Made by a program: the position numbers and the translations under genes. The notes below the pieces were generated by a model, which saw only the letters and a program-made list of their open reading frames with translations, was not told the origin of the DNA and searched no databases. Positions 43,181-51,744 of a stretch of 64,000 bases of DNA are shown here, one piece after another. Each line of letters opens with the position of its first letter. The stretch's first letter is position 1. Source of the stretch: Mitsuokella sp. oral taxon 131 str. W9106 (GTDB lineage Bacteria; Bacillota; Negativicutes; Selenomonadales; Selenomonadaceae); contig NZ_KI273058.1 in the NCBI RefSeq assembly GCF_000469545.1, positions 1 to 64,000 of the forward strand. The letters are read 5' to 3'.

Positions 43181-43991
43181 GACAAATGCGGACTGGCTCG
43201 AAGGCTTCCCGCGGGATGACGCCATCACGGCGCTCCTCCTGCCCGGCACGCATGACACGATGACGGCTTCCTGCGGGGCGCGCTACTACCGTACGCAGAC
43301 CCTGTCGCTTTCGGAGCAGCTTTCGGCGGGGGTGCGCTTCTTGGACATTCGCCTGCGGCGCGATATGCGGGCAGCGCATCGCGAGTGGGTCAGCACGATC
43401 GACGCCGATGCGATTTTCGGGACGTGCGCGTCGTTCCTGCAGGAGCATGGGACGGAGTTCCTCCTCATGCGCATCCAAAATGCGAATGAGAAGAAGGATG
43501 ACTACGAGGCGTACGGCGCGGCTCTGCACGAAAAAATTGCAAATTGGAGCGATTTGTTTTACCATAGGGAGGAAGGTTCTTTCGCTTGGCCGACGCTCGG
43601 CGCATGCGCGGGAAAGGTCGTCGCGCTCGAATGTGCGCCTCCGAAGTATGGCTTTTCCCGCATGGCGGGGCGCACGTGGGCAGAGAACTGGCATGGCAAT
43701 CCTCGGATTTCCCTGCAGGATCTTTGGGATGGCCCGACGGAAGCGGAAAAGCAGGATGCGATCCGTGCCCAAATGGAGCAATCGGCACGTCTCCCGCAGG
43801 ATGTCCTGTCACTCAGCCACATCAGCGCGACGAATGGCGAGCTCGGCTTTCCCGATGCCTTCGCAAGGCGCATGAATCCATACAGCCTCGCGCTGTTGAA
43901 GGAGATGCCGGCGGCGCGTGGTGCGCTCATCTACGATTTCATCACGCCCGCCATCTGCGAGGCGGTCATCGCGCGGAACGGGAAACGATGA
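43173..43991 (+). CDS. PI-PLC X-domain protein (phosphatidylinositol-specific phospholipase C-like)
   Basis: 272 aa. The X-domain start LLLPGTHDTMT carries the first catalytic His (H27). A TQTLSLSEQLSAGVRFLDIR block follows with the Arg/Asp pair, then a second His (H69) before FLQEHGTEFLLMRIQ. Bacterial enzymes of this family cleave phosphatidylinositol or GPI to inositol cyclic phosphate and then inositol 1-phosphate. There is no signal peptide, so it should act inside the cell, perhaps on an imported cyclic phosphate or glycerophosphoinositol. GGAGGAGGG precedes ATG 43173. It overlaps the transporter stop and is followed by phosphoesterase paralogue 2. Confidence 0.82.
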   Translation: MHETNADWLEGFPRDDAITALLLPGTHDTMTASCGARYYRTQTLSLSEQLSAGVRFLDIRLRRDMRAAHREWVSTIDADAIFGTCASFLQEHGTEFLLMRIQNANEKKDDYEAYGAALHEKIANWSDLFYHREEGSFAWPTLGACAGKVVALECAPPKYGFSRMAGRTWAENWHGNPRISLQDLWDGPTEAEKQDAIRAQMEQSARLPQDVLSLSHISATNGELGFPDAFARRMNPYSLALLKEMPAARGALIYDFITPAICEAVIARNGKR

Positions 43992-44040
43992 AAAAAGCAT
44001 AAAAAGAGGTAAAATCAGACCCTAGAAAGGTGCACCGTAC

Positions 44041-46956
44041 ATGAAACGAGGGAATCATCTGCTCAATGGCCCATATCTGCTCAGCCCCGGCGCGCACGGC
44101 ATGACGATTGCGTGGGAGATGGAGGCAGACGCTGCCGCCACGGTCTCCTATGGGGAAGCCGGCTCGATGCTGGAAGCGGCGGCGAAGAAGCAGCGCGTGC
44201 CCGCCTGCAGGGCATATCCAGAGGGATGCTGGCTCTATACGGTGCGCCTTTCGCACCTCAAAGAAGATACGCAGTATCAATACGCCGTCCATGTGGACGG
44301 CGTATTATGCCGTTCGGCTTCGTTTCGCACGCTTTGCGACAGTCCCGCCAGGCTCCACCTCATGACGATTTCCGACACGCAGCTTTTTTCGTTGAGCGAC
44401 GCATTTTCCGCTGTGGTGCGTGAGGAGAAGCCGTCGTTCATCTTGCACATCGGGGACATTTCGTTTGGGACGGGCTATCAGCATGAGCAGTATACGAATA
44501 ACTGGTTCCAACGCATTCCGAAGGTGCTGGGCGAGACGCCGGTATTCTACATCACGGGCAATCATGATGACGGCCCGTTTTTCACGAAGCTTTTCGCAGA
44601 GCCGCAGGCCAGGCACCTGGAAACGGCGCCGGACTGTCGCTCCTTCTCGGTGGATTACGGCACGGTGCATCTCGTCATGGTGGACAGCACGCCATGGGGG
44701 CTTTTCGAGATGAACGCGGAGAACTCCGGCGTTTCGCTCGATGCAGCAAACCAGCGGCGCATCAAGGAGACGCTAGACTGGCTGGAAGCGGATCTTACGG
44801 GCATGGCAGCGAAAACGGCGCAGTGGCGCATCCTCGTGACGCATCATCCGTATACGGACGTATTCAACAATCGGCATATCGTGCCCATCGCGGAAAAGTG
44901 CGGCGTCCATCTCGTGCTCGGCGGGCATCTGCACTCCTATGTCAAAGCCGTATCGGTGAATCCCGCCGTCGGCGCGCGGACGGTCTACGTCATGCAGGGC
45001 AACCTGCAGGAAGCGGGAGCAAGCTGCGCGCATGGCACGATGGGGCGCAGGCTTTTGGAAGAGTTCCCCGAAGTCGTCGCGATGGGAAAGAACAACTACG
45101 GCATTCTCGACATCACGGAAGATGCGATTGACTGCAGGATGTATGGGTTCCTGCCCGATGGAAGCCGCAAGCTCGTGGATACCGTCCACTTGGAGCATGG
45201 CGAGCCGGCGCTTTCCTGGTCGGATATCCGCCTGCGCCGTCTCGACAACGACGGGCATATCGAAGTGGAAGCGGACGTGCAGAATGTCGGCACTGTCCTG
45301 GCTGAGGCCGTCCTGCGCCTTGTGGACAACGGCGAGGCGAAGATGCTGAACCGGTTCGGCGAGCGGCGCCATGACGGCATGATCCTTTTGAAGCCCGGTG
45401 AAAAGCAGAGCGTGTCCGCTATCTATCATGCACGCACGCCGGGGATGCACACGATTGAAGTCGGTGACGAAAAAGAAGAATTCTCCGTGTTCGAGCCGCA
45501 GGAACTTTCCTTTTCGCACCTGCATATCCGCGTGGGAGAGGGGGACAAGGCGAACTGCATCTTTGCGGATATCGAGGCGGTCAACAACCTGGACCACGAG
45601 GTGTTCACGACCATTCCGCTCTACGTGGACCAGCGCGTCGCCGAGACGCAAAGTGCCTTCTTCCGCGCACGGGAAAGGCGGCGGCTGACCTTTGCGTACG
45701 CCCTGAGCCACGGCGGGGCTTATTCGGTCAGCGTCGCCGACCAGCTCCCCGAAGAGGCCCGTATCGAAGGCAGCATCCGCGTGATTCCGCGCGTGCTCGA
45801 TCGATCGGGCTGCGGCCATTATGCGCTGCTGCAAGGCGCGCCGAAAGTCGTGGAACGCGCGGGCAGGCGGGAGGTCATTTTAGCGCATGACGGCGACTAC
45901 ATCGAGATCCCGCCCGCTGCCGATCTTTCCGTGCCGCAGGGCTTTACGGGCATGGTTTGGGCGCAGGTCGACCGTCTCGCGCGCCCCGACGAGATGGGGC
46001 ATAATCCGCTCATGATGCGCGGCAAGTCCGTCGGCTGGGGCGCGGCGTACTGCCTGCGCATGGTCGTGGATCGGACGGGAAGCCTCAAGTGGGGGACCTG
46101 CTACGACGTGACGGAGTATCCGTGGCAAGGCGGACAGGCGAAGGTCGGCGCATGGGGGCATTACACGTCGGCTTTCGACAAGAAGAGCGGCGGCAGCTCC
46201 TACATCGACGGCAATCTCGTCGCGCACGTCCCGGGCGTACCCGCGCGCAGCGAAATCTGCCAGTGGGCGGATATGCCGCTCTTTATCGGTTATTCCTACA
46301 TCGGGCATGTCATACCCGCCATCAATCGGCCGAAATATTATACGCATCTTGCAGGGCGCATCGCACAGGTGCGCTTTTATCGAAGAAGCCTCACGGAGGA
46401 AGAGAACCGTACGGTGTATGAGTCGCCGGAGGAAGCAGGGCCGGGGCAGAGGAAGCTCGCCGTATGGCTCGACTTCCGCCATATCCTGACGGTGGGGGCG
46501 CATACGACGGAGTGGCGCCATCCCGCAGTCCTCGACCCCGCATTCAAGACGGAAAGACGGTATTGGCGGTTTTGCCAGCTCCGTGCGAAAACGCGCCTTC
46601 CGATACAGGCGGGGCTGAAGGCGACGGTCGAGGTCTCGGACGACAAGACCTTCATCAAGGCAAGCAAGAAAATTGTCCTGAAGGACGGCACGAGCTATGT
46701 GGATCTTTCGGAGCTTCCCGCATCGCAGTACCTGCGCATCGTGACGGACTTCTCCGCCCAAGTGGGCGCGAGCGGCACGTTCGTGCCGGAACTCTTTGAA
46801 TACGAAGTCACGGCAAAGAATGAACTGGATTTCACGGAAATGCTTTGGGCTACGCGCCCCGACTGGGAACGCGGGCAGTTTTCCGGCGCGATCGGATTCC
46901 CGCCCGTCGACCGCCTGCGCGATTACCCCAAGTATACGGATGTCATCCATGGATGA
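44041..46956 (+). CDS. Purple-acid-phosphatase-like phosphoesterase with LamG-like domain (paralogue 2)
   Basis: 971 aa, same architecture as the protein at 34486 along its whole length: Fn3-like N-domain, metallophosphoesterase core with SDTQLF, HIGDISFGTGYQHEQY, ITGNHDDGPF, VTHHPYTD and GGHLHSY, beta domains, LamG-like sandwich (DEMGHNPLMMRGKSVGWGA) and the terminal GFPPVDRLRDYPKYTDVIHG. One difference matters: the first metal motif is D-x-Q (SDTQ) instead of D-x-H, so metal choice or activity may differ. There is no signal peptide. It completes a transporter/PI-PLC/phosphoesterase operon; AAAGGTG precedes the ATG. The likely job is releasing free inositol or a headgroup from an imported phosphoester; substrate unproven. 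Confidence 0.8.
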   Translation: MKRGNHLLNGPYLLSPGAHGMTIAWEMEADAAATVSYGEAGSMLEAAAKKQRVPACRAYPEGCWLYTVRLSHLKEDTQYQYAVHVDGVLCRSASFRTLCDSPARLHLMTISDTQLFSLSDAFSAVVREEKPSFILHIGDISFGTGYQHEQYTNNWFQRIPKVLGETPVFYITGNHDDGPFFTKLFAEPQARHLETAPDCRSFSVDYGTVHLVMVDSTPWGLFEMNAENSGVSLDAANQRRIKETLDWLEADLTGMAAKTAQWRILVTHHPYTDVFNNRHIVPIAEKCGVHLVLGGHLHSYVKAVSVNPAVGARTVYVMQGNLQEAGASCAHGTMGRRLLEEFPEVVAMGKNNYGILDITEDAIDCRMYGFLPDGSRKLVDTVHLEHGEPALSWSDIRLRRLDNDGHIEVEADVQNVGTVLAEAVLRLVDNGEAKMLNRFGERRHDGMILLKPGEKQSVSAIYHARTPGMHTIEVGDEKEEFSVFEPQELSFSHLHIRVGEGDKANCIFADIEAVNNLDHEVFTTIPLYVDQRVAETQSAFFRARERRRLTFAYALSHGGAYSVSVADQLPEEARIEGSIRVIPRVLDRSGCGHYALLQGAPKVVERAGRREVILAHDGDYIEIPPAADLSVPQGFTGMVWAQVDRLARPDEMGHNPLMMRGKSVGWGAAYCLRMVVDRTGSLKWGTCYDVTEYPWQGGQAKVGAWGHYTSAFDKKSGGSSYIDGNLVAHVPGVPARSEICQWADMPLFIGYSYIGHVIPAINRPKYYTHLAGRIAQVRFYRRSLTEEENRTVYESPEEAGPGQRKLAVWLDFRHILTVGAHTTEWRHPAVLDPAFKTERRYWRFCQLRAKTRLPIQAGLKATVEVSDDKTFIKASKKIVLKDGTSYVDLSELPASQYLRIVTDFSAQVGASGTFVPELFEYEVTAKNELDFTEMLWATRPDWERGQFSGAIGFPPVDRLRDYPKYTDVIHG

Positions 46957-46986
46957 GCAGAATGGTTTGAAAAATGGCGGTGAAAC

Positions 46987-47026
46987 GGCACCCGTATCCC
47001 GTCCGCAGCGGAATGAAACGGATGCC
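46987..47026. terminator. Weak hairpin between convergent genes
   Basis: ggcacccgt and acggatgcc can pair (one G-T) across about 22 bases. There is no good T tract, so termination here is uncertain. Confidence 0.3.
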
Positions 47027-47030
47027 CGAC

Positions 47031-47795
47031 CTACATCACGATATGCTTGCCGCCTAGGTAACGCGGCTTCCAGTAGCTGCTTTCAAGCTTGTCGATGCGG
47101 ACGCCGCGGCTGGAGCTCGCGTGGATGAACTCGCCGCCGCCCAGATAGATGCCGCAGTGCGAGGGACCCGGCTCGTATGTCTCGAAGAAGACGAGGTCGC
47201 CGGGGACGAGCTGGGCGAGGCTGCTCGTGCGCGCGCCGAGCTTGTACTGCTCGTCTGCCGTGCGCGGGATCGAAAGGCCGTTTTGGGCAAAGACGTACTG
47301 CAGGTATCCAGAGCAGTCGAATGCCTTCGGCGTCGCGCCGCCAAACTTATACGGCGTGCCGATGTAGGTCTTTGCCGTCTGGAGAATGGCGGGGACTTTT
47401 CCTTGCGCGAGGATTGGCTTTCCCATGGGCGCGGGCGCGCCGCTCTTTTGCGGCGCAGGCAGGTCGATGGCATCCGCGGGCGGCACGATGTCTGAACCCC
47501 ATTTGCGCACCTTGGCATCCCTGAGGGCGCGCCACGTCGCGTTGTTGACGACACCCGTGACGCGAATCTTTTGGTCGCGCTGGAATTGTGCGACGGCACG
47601 TTCGGTCTCGCCGCCGAATACGCCGTCAACGGTGTGTATCGTATAGCCGATGTCCTTGAGCTTCTGTTGGAGCAGGAAGACTTCGTGGCCGTGCGAGCCG
47701 GAGGAGAGCGTCGGGGAGGCAAGCGCTGCGCCGCTCATCAGGAACAGTGCGAGACCTATCGTAATGCCGTGCCGCAGGATGTGAGACTGTTTCAT
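47031..47795 (-). CDS. NlpC/P60 peptidoglycan endopeptidase with PG-binding domain
   Basis: 254 aa. A signal peptide (about 1-26, ending ALA-S) is followed by a PG_binding_1 domain (LLQQKLKDIGYTIHTVDGVFGG, about 40-92), a Pro/Ala linker and an NlpC/P60 domain (about 135-254). The catalytic Cys is in AFDCSGYLQYVF, with His in SHCGIYLG and FIHASSSRGV. It cuts stem peptides in the periplasm. AAGGAAAGGA precedes the ATG. It lies downstream of ilvA and an ArsR gene on the same strand with short gaps. Confidence 0.93.
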   Translation of the reverse strand: MKQSHILRHGITIGLALFLMSGAALASPTLSSGSHGHEVFLLQQKLKDIGYTIHTVDGVFGGETERAVAQFQRDQKIRVTGVVNNATWRALRDAKVRKWGSDIVPPADAIDLPAPQKSGAPAPMGKPILAQGKVPAILQTAKTYIGTPYKFGGATPKAFDCSGYLQYVFAQNGLSIPRTADEQYKLGARTSSLAQLVPGDLVFFETYEPGPSHCGIYLGGGEFIHASSSRGVRIDKLESSYWKPRYLGGKHIVM

Positions 47796-47838
47796 ACCAT
47801 CGATCCTTTCCTTGCGATTTTTTCGTTGCGCTTTTTGC

Positions 47839-48201
47839 TTATGCTTCGCGTACGTGCTCGAGTCCTTGCCGCATGAGGAGGACGACGTGGTCGTCGTCCA
47901 GCGAATACCACGCTTCCTTTCCCTCCTTGCGGAATTTCACGAGACGGGCGGCGCGCAGCACGCGGAGCTGATGGGAAATGGCAGACTGCCCCATCGCGAG
48001 CGCTTCGGCGATGTCGCAGACGCACATCTCTTCTTCTGCGACGAGCAGGGAAAGGAGCTTGATGCGCGTGCGGTCGCTGAGCATTTTGAAGAGGTCGGCG
48101 AGCTGCAGGCTCGTATCGTCATCGAGCGTGTGCAGGAGCGCGTCTTCCACTTTTTCGGGGTGCGTATGGTAAACCTCGCAAAGATCCTCTGTTTCGTTCA
48201 A
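47839..48201 (-). CDS. ArsR/SmtB-family metal-responsive regulator
   Basis: 120 aa. Winged helix with LADLFKMLSDRTRIKLLSLL and recognition helix MGQSAISHQLRVLRAARLV. The CVCD box (EEMCVCDIAEAL) is the classical alpha-3 metal site. The C-terminal helix DDDHVVLLMRQGLEH has the Asp/His spacing of an alpha-5 zinc site. It should be a metal-released repressor, but no metal exporter is adjacent, so its target is not apparent. Confidence 0.88.
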   Translation of the reverse strand: MNETEDLCEVYHTHPEKVEDALLHTLDDDTSLQLADLFKMLSDRTRIKLLSLLVAEEEMCVCDIAEALAMGQSAISHQLRVLRAARLVKFRKEGKEAWYSLDDDHVVLLMRQGLEHVREA

Positions 48202-48239
48202 TGTCTGGCCTCCCTTTTCCTATGCTATCCCCTATTATA

Positions 48240-49502
48240 TCAGTAAACCTGCGTGATGTCATAGCCATTTTTCTCGAGTGCGGCGATGATCCGCTCGATG
48301 TGTTTGTGGTTGTGCGTCTCGACGGTGACGGTGAGCACGACTTTCTTGAAGCTGTCCGTCACCTTCGTCTGATCGTGGTCGAGCCGGATGACGTTCGCGT
48401 TTTCCTCGGCAAGGATGCGCGATACGTTGAGGAGCTGGCCGGGCTTGTCGGGGAGCTGCACGGCGAACGCAAAGACGCGTCCGCGCGCGATGAGCGCCTT
48501 GTCGATGAGCGCGGAGATGGTGGAAATGTCGATGTTGCCGCCCGAGAGGATCGCGACGACTTTCTTGCCCTTGAACGGGAGCTTCGTGAGCGCAGCGAGG
48601 GAGAGGACGCCGGCGCCTTCTGCAACGAGCTTGTGTTTCTCGATGAGGGAGAGCAGGGCGTTCATGATCTCGATTTCCGAGACGGTGATGATGCCGTCGA
48701 GGTACGCGCGGCAGAAGGCATAGGTGAGATCGCCCGCTGTCTTGACGGCGCAGCCGTCGGCAACGGTGTCGGCGCTTGCGAGCGTCGTCGTATGCCCTGC
48801 CGCGAGCGCTGCTTTCATGCAGGCGGCGTTTTCCGGCTCGACACCGATGACCTTGACCTGCGGGCTTATGCGTTTCGTCGCGAGCGCGACGCCGGAGGCA
48901 AATCCGCCGCCGCCGATGGGGCAGAGGATCGCGTCGACGTCCTTGAGCGCCTCGATGATTTCGAGCGCTGCCGTGCCCTGCCCGAGAAGCACCTGCAGAT
49001 CGTTGAACGGATGGATGTAGACGTAGCCGTGCTCCTTTTGCAGTTCGAGGCTGTGTGCGTAGGCGTCGTCGAATCCGTCGCCGAAGAGCACGACTTCTGC
49101 GCCCCTTGCCTTCGTCGCTTCGACTTTTAGGATCGGCGTCGTCGCCGGCATGCAGATGACGGCGCGGACGCCGAGGCGCTGCGCGGCGTAGGCGACGCCC
49201 TGCGCGTGATTGCCGGCAGACGCGGTGATGACGCCGCGCTTTTTCTCTTCTTCCGTGAGCTGGCTGATCTTATTGTAGGCGCCGCGCAGTTTGAATGCAC
49301 CCGTGAGCTGAAGGTTTTCAGGCTTTAGGTAGACTTGGTTTTCCGATAGCTCGGAGAAGAACGCGCTCTCGATGAGCCGTGTCTTGACGATGACGCCTTC
49401 CAGGCGCTTGGCAGCGCAGTAGACGTCGGCAATTGTCGTATGGGCGAGTATGTCCTTATCCTTTGATTTGGATTCCATTCTGTTTGGTGCTGGCTTTGCC
49501 AT
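48240..49502 (-). CDS. ilvA: Threonine ammonia-lyase with C-terminal ACT domain
   Basis: 420 aa, fold-type II PLP enzyme. Converts threonine to 2-oxobutyrate. The PLP Lys is in LTGAFKLRGAYNKI near residue 75; SAGNHAQGVAYAAQRLG and PIGGGGFASGVALATKR (phosphate loop) follow. The ACT-like domain (about 330-420, VFAFAVQLPDKPGQLLNVSR) is shorter than the double regulatory domain of classical IlvA. It could serve isoleucine synthesis or catabolism. AGGAGG lies just upstream of the ATG. Confidence 0.92.
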   Translation of the reverse strand: MAKPAPNRMESKSKDKDILAHTTIADVYCAAKRLEGVIVKTRLIESAFFSELSENQVYLKPENLQLTGAFKLRGAYNKISQLTEEEKKRGVITASAGNHAQGVAYAAQRLGVRAVICMPATTPILKVEATKARGAEVVLFGDGFDDAYAHSLELQKEHGYVYIHPFNDLQVLLGQGTAALEIIEALKDVDAILCPIGGGGFASGVALATKRISPQVKVIGVEPENAACMKAALAAGHTTTLASADTVADGCAVKTAGDLTYAFCRAYLDGIITVSEIEIMNALLSLIEKHKLVAEGAGVLSLAALTKLPFKGKKVVAILSGGNIDISTISALIDKALIARGRVFAFAVQLPDKPGQLLNVSRILAEENANVIRLDHDQTKVTDSFKKVVLTVTVETHNHKHIERIIAALEKNGYDITQVY

Positions 49503-49546
49503 AAGGCCTCCTGTTTGTTTCCTAGGATATGAGCGGGGTTTCGATT

Positions 49547-49575
49547 AGTCTATCATGTTCCGCAGAGGGGGTCAA
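49547..49575 (-). promoter_or_regulatory. Promoter of ilvA
   Basis: On the minus strand TTGACC (49570-49575) and TAGACT (49547-49552) are spaced by exactly 17 bp, about 45 bases before the ilvA start. Confidence 0.65.
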
Positions 49576-49697
49576 TTCCTTTCCCGCGTGTCCCGCGTGC
49601 GCATTTTTGCGATACGAAGTTTTTTGAAAATCGAGAGGAATTCAGCGGAGTTGCGCGAATAATAAAGGTGAAAGGAAACGCTGCGGGGGGTGTTCGC

Positions 49698-50156
49698 ATG
49701 GCGGAGACGGAAAAGGAAGTGTTCCGTATTTTGGTTCCTGTCGATGGCTCGGCTTCATCCGATGCCGCCGTGCGCTTTGCTGCACAGACGGCACGATCCA
49801 TGCGTGCGCAGATCGACGTGCTGTACGTTTCGTACTTCGATCATGCGACGGACGCGGAGGTGTCTTCGTGGCTCCCCGAAAGCGTCGCGGGCGCGGTCGG
49901 GCACCGTGAGGAGGCGACACTTGCACATGCACGGGGGATCGCGGACGGCATCGCCCATTGTGCGGTACACTGCCGTACGGGCATTCCTGCGAAAGAGATT
50001 CTCGCCTTTGCCGAAGAGCGAGGGACGGATCTCATCGTCATGGGCAGCCGCCGCATGGATGCGGTCCATGCGGCATTGATCGGAAGTGTCAGTACGGCGG
50101 TGCTGCATGGCGCACAGTGCCCCGTGGCCATCGTCAAAGCAGCGAATCCATCATGA
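49698..50156 (+). CDS. Universal stress protein, UspA family
   Basis: 152 aa. The N-terminal FRILVPVDGSASSDAAVRFA and C-terminal LIVMGSRRMDAVHAALIGSVS give the ATP-binding G-2x-G-9x-G(S/T) pattern. The role within the family (stress survival, nucleotide sensing) is not specific. GGGGGTG lies before ATG 49698. A second usp gene follows 25 bases after the stop. Confidence 0.9.
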   Translation: MAETEKEVFRILVPVDGSASSDAAVRFAAQTARSMRAQIDVLYVSYFDHATDAEVSSWLPESVAGAVGHREEATLAHARGIADGIAHCAVHCRTGIPAKEILAFAEERGTDLIVMGSRRMDAVHAALIGSVSTAVLHGAQCPVAIVKAANPS

Positions 50157-50181
50157 GGTTTCGATTTAAGGGGGGATTACC

Positions 50182-50598
50182 ATGGTCAAAAACATTCTTG
50201 TGCCGGTGGACGGGTCGGAAGGCTCGGATCGCGCTATTGCGCAGGCGATTATGCTTGCTTCTTCGTGCGGGGCAAAGATCCATTTTCTCTATGTGGCAAA
50301 CATCAATCAGCTTGCGATCAACGCATGTCTTTCCGATGCGATCCTGGAGGCGGTGACGAAAGCGGGCAATGTCATTTTGGATCGCGCACTCGAGATGGTG
50401 CCGTCGGGCGTTGAGAAGGAAGCCTTCTCGGAGACGGGATCGCCTGCCGTCGTCATCCTCGATTTCGCGGCGAGCAACGACATGGATCTCATCGTCATGG
50501 GCAGCCGCGGGCTCGGCGTCGTCAAGGGTGTTTTGCTCGGCAGCGTGAGCCAGTACATCGTCGAGCAGTCGAAGTGCCCGGTGCTCATCGTGAAGTGA
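50182..50598 (+). CDS. Universal stress protein, UspA family
   Basis: 138 aa. NILVPVDGSEGSDRAIAQAI and LIVMGSRGLGVVKGVLLGSVS are the N-terminal strand and ATP-binding loop; SQYIVEQSKCPVLIVK is the family C-terminus. It is a closer match to the standard Usp fold than its upstream neighbour and is probably co-transcribed with it. GGGGGG precedes the ATG and a terminator follows. Confidence 0.92.
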   Translation: MVKNILVPVDGSEGSDRAIAQAIMLASSCGAKIHFLYVANINQLAINACLSDAILEAVTKAGNVILDRALEMVPSGVEKEAFSETGSPAVVILDFAASNDMDLIVMGSRGLGVVKGVLLGSVSQYIVEQSKCPVLIVK

Positions 50599-50628
50599 GC
50601 CAGTTGGTTCGGCATTTGCGGGGATACG

Positions 50629-50666
50629 AAAAGACCTCCTGTCACCATTGGTGATGGGAGGTCTTT
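50629..50666. terminator. Terminator between usp and the convergent unknown gene
   Basis: aaagacctcc pairs with ggaggtcttt across an 18-base loop containing a smaller caccattggtg dyad. A and T tracts on either side suit both directions. Confidence 0.8.
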
Positions 50667-50686
50667 CGATTCTTTCGATGGATGGC

Positions 50687-51481
50687 TCAAAGCGCCGCGT
50701 CGAACATCCTGCCGACGAGGCCGAACTGGGGCGCCTTTGCGAAAGTCCCTTGATCCGTGTAGGCTTCCGCCTGCGTGAGTTTTTTGCCAAAGATGGCATA
50801 AAACGTGCGGAACAAGTCGTCTGCGGCATGCGCTTTGCCCGCTGCATGCATGGCAGATCCGTCCGCGTCGTCATCCGCCGGCCTTCCCGCTGAATCGGCG
50901 GCATGTCCTGCGGCAGCATCCGAATCCATGCGATCATCCGTGCCCGAAACGGCATCGGCGTGCGCATCCACACGCTGCTTCGAAGGGTCTTGGGCACACT
51001 GGGAATCGATCGACGCATTGTACTTTGCAACGAGCTCCTTGATGATCTGAAGCGTCTCTTTCATGCCGTCGCTGTAGACGGTTATGCCGCCATCCCTTGG
51101 AAGCAAGTTGCTCGCAGCGAATCCGAACTGCGTCGCGGCGACTTCACGCGACGTCATGCGAAGATCCTGCATCGCCGCACCGTACTGCGTGGTGAAGAAG
51201 TTCGTCGGCTTTTCGTAGGCAGCTGCAGGTGAGACGAAACCGCCTGTGATGCCGCGCAGTGCATGGAGCTGCCTTGCTGCCGCCGTATGCGCTTGGACGT
51301 CCTGCGCATCAAAAGGATCCGATGCGATCTTCTGGCCTTCTGCGTCCAAGCCGGCAATCGCATCTTTTGGTGCAGCGCCCGCAGCGGGCGCTTCGGGGAA
51401 AACGGCATTCCCTGCTGCCGTGCCCATGGTCGTCTTGTACAGCCCGTACGCATTGCTGGAAGCAGGCATAACGGTGAGCAT
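50687..51481 (-). CDS. Protein of unknown function
   Basis: 264 aa, not recognised. It has no signal peptide or membrane helix. The N-terminal half is Ala/Gly-rich with ITGGFVSPAAAYEKPTNFFT. The middle contains REVAATQFGFAASNLLPRDG. Residues about 175-220 are a low-complexity Asp/Ala/His-rich linker (SAGRPADDDADGSAMHAAG). The C-terminal FRTFYAIFGKKLTQAEAYTD looks folded. It is probably a real gene because AAGGAGGT lies seven bases before ATG 51481 and terminators bound it; GTG 51490 overlaps that site. No neighbour suggests a function. Confidence 0.65.
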   Translation of the reverse strand: MLTVMPASSNAYGLYKTTMGTAAGNAVFPEAPAAGAAPKDAIAGLDAEGQKIASDPFDAQDVQAHTAAARQLHALRGITGGFVSPAAAYEKPTNFFTTQYGAAMQDLRMTSREVAATQFGFAASNLLPRDGGITVYSDGMKETLQIIKELVAKYNASIDSQCAQDPSKQRVDAHADAVSGTDDRMDSDAAAGHAADSAGRPADDDADGSAMHAAGKAHAADDLFRTFYAIFGKKLTQAEAYTDQGTFAKAPQFGLVGRMFDAAL

Positions 51482-51744
51482 GAGATGCACCTCCTTGGTG
51501 ACTTCCTGGAATCCATTCGGATCATATCATTCTGCTGGACCATCTGCGCCCACACGCTCTCGCATGAAACCTTAAAATCCGTCCGCGATAATCGATCCAT
51601 GCGAACGCATCCGTGCCGGTCGGCTTGACCGTTGAAGCCTGCAGTAAAATCCATGGCACTGCATAAGCGCCTATCCTCATTGTATTTATTCGTGAAAAGG
51701 CGTGCGGTTCCTCCCGTTTGAAAGATTAAAAGTGTGTAACATTG

